From contig NZ_NQYC01000001.1 in the NCBI RefSeq assembly GCF_003600835.1, forward strand, positions 2,899,001 through 2,963,000: DNA of 64,000 nt, in the 5' to 3' direction. The stretch is from Bacillus sp. PK3_68. GTDB lineage: Bacteria; Bacillota; Bacilli; Bacillales; Domibacillaceae. The first letter of the stretch is position 1; each line of letters begins with the position of its first letter. This document shows positions 62,704 to 64,000 of this stretch, piece by piece. The translations under genes and the position numbers were made by a program. The notes beneath the pieces are model-generated. The model was not told the DNA's origin and ran no database searches. It was given only the letters and a program-made list of their open reading frames with translations.

Positions 62704-63387
62704 GTGAAAGAATTTCATTGGAAAGATGCCATTCCATTAATTGAAGAAATTGAGGTACAAGCAGGTGAAGGGAATGTACCCGTAAAGGTCAGGAGTGTCC
62801 CCGATAAATTGCGATGTATCGGGGAAGGAACTGACGCCGCCGTGTTTGTTCACTCCCTTAATCCGAAATATGCTTTTAAAGTGTATGCTAAGGGAAAAGA
62901 GCACAAGAAGGAGAATGAAGTACGTGCCTATGAGAAGCTTGCCGGACTGCCATATTTCCCTGTTTTTTATGGTTCAGGAAGCCGATTTATTGTGATTAGT
63001 TTTGAACCAGGAATTCACCTATATGATTGTCTCGTAACAGGAACATATATTTCTCCCGAAGTGATTGGACAAGTTGACCAGGCAATAAGTGAGGCGAGGA
63101 AAGCAGGGTTAAACCCACGAGATATTCACTTGAAAAATATTATCTTGCAGGAAAATAGAGTAAAGCTGATCGATGTCTCAGAATACGTCAAACCGGGAAA
63201 TGATCAACGATGGGAGCATTTAAAAGAAGCCTATAGGCTTTATTATCCTATCATTGCTTCCAGACAAATATCCCCTAAGTTTTTAGAATTTGTGAAGGGG
63301 CAATATGAAAAGCAAAAATATAGCAACTTTTCTCTAAGAAGATTTGGCCGGCTGTTCACTGTTTTGCTGGAAAAGGAAAAGAGCTGA
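62704..63387 (+). CDS. Protein kinase-like protein (YrzF-type)
   Basis: A 227-residue kinase-fold protein resembling B. subtilis YrzF. It has a nucleotide loop IGEGTDAAVFVHSL, a lysine in YAFKVYAKGKE, and a catalytic loop GLNPRDIHLKNIIL where Asp replaces the usual layout RD...N, followed by a metal-binding LIDVSEY. Actual phosphotransfer is likely but unproven. It starts with GTG at 62704. No operon partner is seen. Confidence 0.75.
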   Translation: MKEFHWKDAIPLIEEIEVQAGEGNVPVKVRSVPDKLRCIGEGTDAAVFVHSLNPKYAFKVYAKGKEHKKENEVRAYEKLAGLPYFPVFYGSGSRFIVISFEPGIHLYDCLVTGTYISPEVIGQVDQAISEARKAGLNPRDIHLKNIILQENRVKLIDVSEYVKPGNDQRWEHLKEAYRLYYPIIASRQISPKFLEFVKGQYEKQKYSNFSLRRFGRLFTVLLEKEKS

Positions 63388-63442
63388 CAGCTTCAACGTT
63401 TTAATTTTCTTTTTGAGAAAAATAGAGATGAAATATCAGGAA

Positions 63443-63457
63443 TGAAAATCATTATCA
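63443..63457. promoter_or_regulatory. Candidate Fur box
   Basis: TGAAAATCATTATCA matches the Fur 7-1-7 core TGATAATNATTATCA at 14 of 15 positions. It lies 26 bases before the heme monooxygenase remnant, which fits iron control of heme-iron recovery. Confidence 0.65.
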
Positions 63458-63482
63458 ATTAAAACAGGGAGAAATATTTTAA

Positions 63483-63819
63483 TTGGAAACGATTCATGTG
63501 TTTGTTCAAATGAGAACGATTAAAACAATTGAGGGCCATTCCAAGCAAGTGGTAGAACGATTCAGCTGTGAAGGCATCGTCGAAAAGCAGCCTGGATTTG
63601 TAGATCGCACAGTCATGGTAAAGAAAGTGAGACGTGGCGAAGAGGAAGTCATAGTAATGATTTGTTGGCAGTCTGAAGACGATTGGAAGCAGTGAGAAAA
63701 GAGCGATGCTCATATTGCCGGTCACAAGGCCAATCTATGAAAGCCAAAGCCTGACTATATAAGGCGCATTGTATTATGTAGAAACGGTTATTCAAGCAGC
63801 AGAACAAGCTTCCAAATAA
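63483..63819 (+). pseudogene. Heme-degrading monooxygenase (HmoA-like), decayed
   Basis: The frame opens at TTG 63483 and encodes the N-terminal 70 residues of an antibiotic-biosynthesis-monooxygenase fold protein (VVERFSCEGIVEKQPGFVD). The family continues with WEKSDAHIAGHKAN, and here the codon for W is TGA (63693-63695) followed in frame by EKSDAHIAGHKAN. A second TGA comes before KPKPDYI, then a frame change, and finally YYVETVIQAAEQASK and a TAA at 63817. Two nonsense codons and a frameshift mark real decay. Confidence 0.85.
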
Positions 63820-63823
63820 AAAT

Positions 63824-63870
63824 AAAGCCTAGTCCAATACTCGTTATGTGATTGGACAGGCTTTGTTTTT
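63824..63870 (+). terminator. Terminator after the heme monooxygenase remnant
   Basis: AAAGCCTAGTCCAAT and ATTGGACAGGCTTT pair with one mismatch and are followed by TTTTT. Confidence 0.8.
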
Positions 63871-63883
63871 ATAGGAAAGTGTC

Positions 63884-64000
63884 TTAAGAAGAGGATGATA
63901 CCTTTTCTTTAAAAGTGTTGATTTTTTCTACAGTTTCCTTAATTAAAGGTTTCATTTTTTCAGCATCGGGTTTGTCCTTTTTCGTTTCATCAATCAGCGG
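63884..64000 (-). CDS. C-terminal end of an unidentified protein
   Basis: The last 38 residues and stop of a gene that starts beyond the window. They are helical and charged (PLIDETKKDKPDAEKM, then KPLIKETVEKINTF) and end in a serine run. The repeated PLI-x-ET pattern suggests a tandem helical repeat, but the family is not recognised. Confidence 0.5.
   Translation of the reverse strand, partial: PLIDETKKDKPDAEKMKPLIKETVEKINTFKEKVSSSS

Overview
The window reads as chromosomal DNA of a spore-forming Bacillaceae bacterium. It has low-to-moderate GC, strong AGGAGG-type ribosome sites, and many TTG and GTG starts. Its genes resemble Bacillus families: sspK, hutP, ytoQ, ydgGH, yhfK, mta and a ykkCD pair behind a guanidine riboswitch. 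There are no rRNA or tRNA genes, insertion sequences, phage genes or CRISPR arrays that I can see. A consensus parS site (17336-17351) beside hutI suggests an origin-proximal segment.

Layout. 1-6.4 kb: end of a sensor kinase, two drug/metabolite exporters (DMT family), a MocR regulator, and brnQ behind a likely sigma-54 promoter. 6.4-11.5 kb: sspK, a DapF-like epimerase, an unusual MerR fusion regulator, and an amidohydrolase-transporter pair. 11.7-17.3 kb: DMT exporter, AraC-type regulator, hutU and hutI. 17.8-26.8 kb: DUF2798 protein, SLH surface protein, two MFS exporters, a lipoprotein, then a decayed copy of the transporter at 10.3 kb followed by a second amidohydrolase. 26.8-31.2 kb: ytoQ, small genes, then hutP, the HutP-responsive terminator and hutH. 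31.4-40 kb: a GyrI-like gene with an SOS-type promoter, an alkyltransferase-like protein, murB, membrane proteins, a P450 and trhO. 40-46 kb: VWA protein, Mta-type regulator, flavin reductase, and a MarR-MMPL operon with a palindromic operator. 46-53 kb: a LacI regulator beside two operators that no longer precede a gene, a DJ-1 protein, Lrp, Bcr-type MFS, and a DUF2207 protein. 53-64 kb: AIM24 protein, chemoreceptor, cation efflux protein, guanidine riboswitch with paired SMR genes, yhfK, a truncated adenine deaminase, ferredoxin, an orphan substrate-binding lipoprotein, a kinase-like protein, and a decayed heme monooxygenase behind a Fur box.

How genes work together. Histidine degradation is split: hutPH lies about 11.6 kb from hutUI, and hutG and hutM are not here. 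Only hutH keeps the HutP target. Amino-acid uptake and scavenging genes (brnQ, two M20 amidohydrolases, DMT exporters, MocR, Lrp) and drug efflux genes (several MFS, MMPL, SMR) dominate.

Reading-frame quality. Five genes are broken by an apparent loss of one base in a G or A run: the kinase, hutI, the SLH protein, the DUF2207 protein and the chemoreceptor. In each, restoring one base rejoins the family sequence. This looks like sequencing error, or possibly homopolymer slippage. Three other genes are decayed in a different way and are convincing pseudogenes: the transporter remnant, adenine deaminase and heme monooxygenase.
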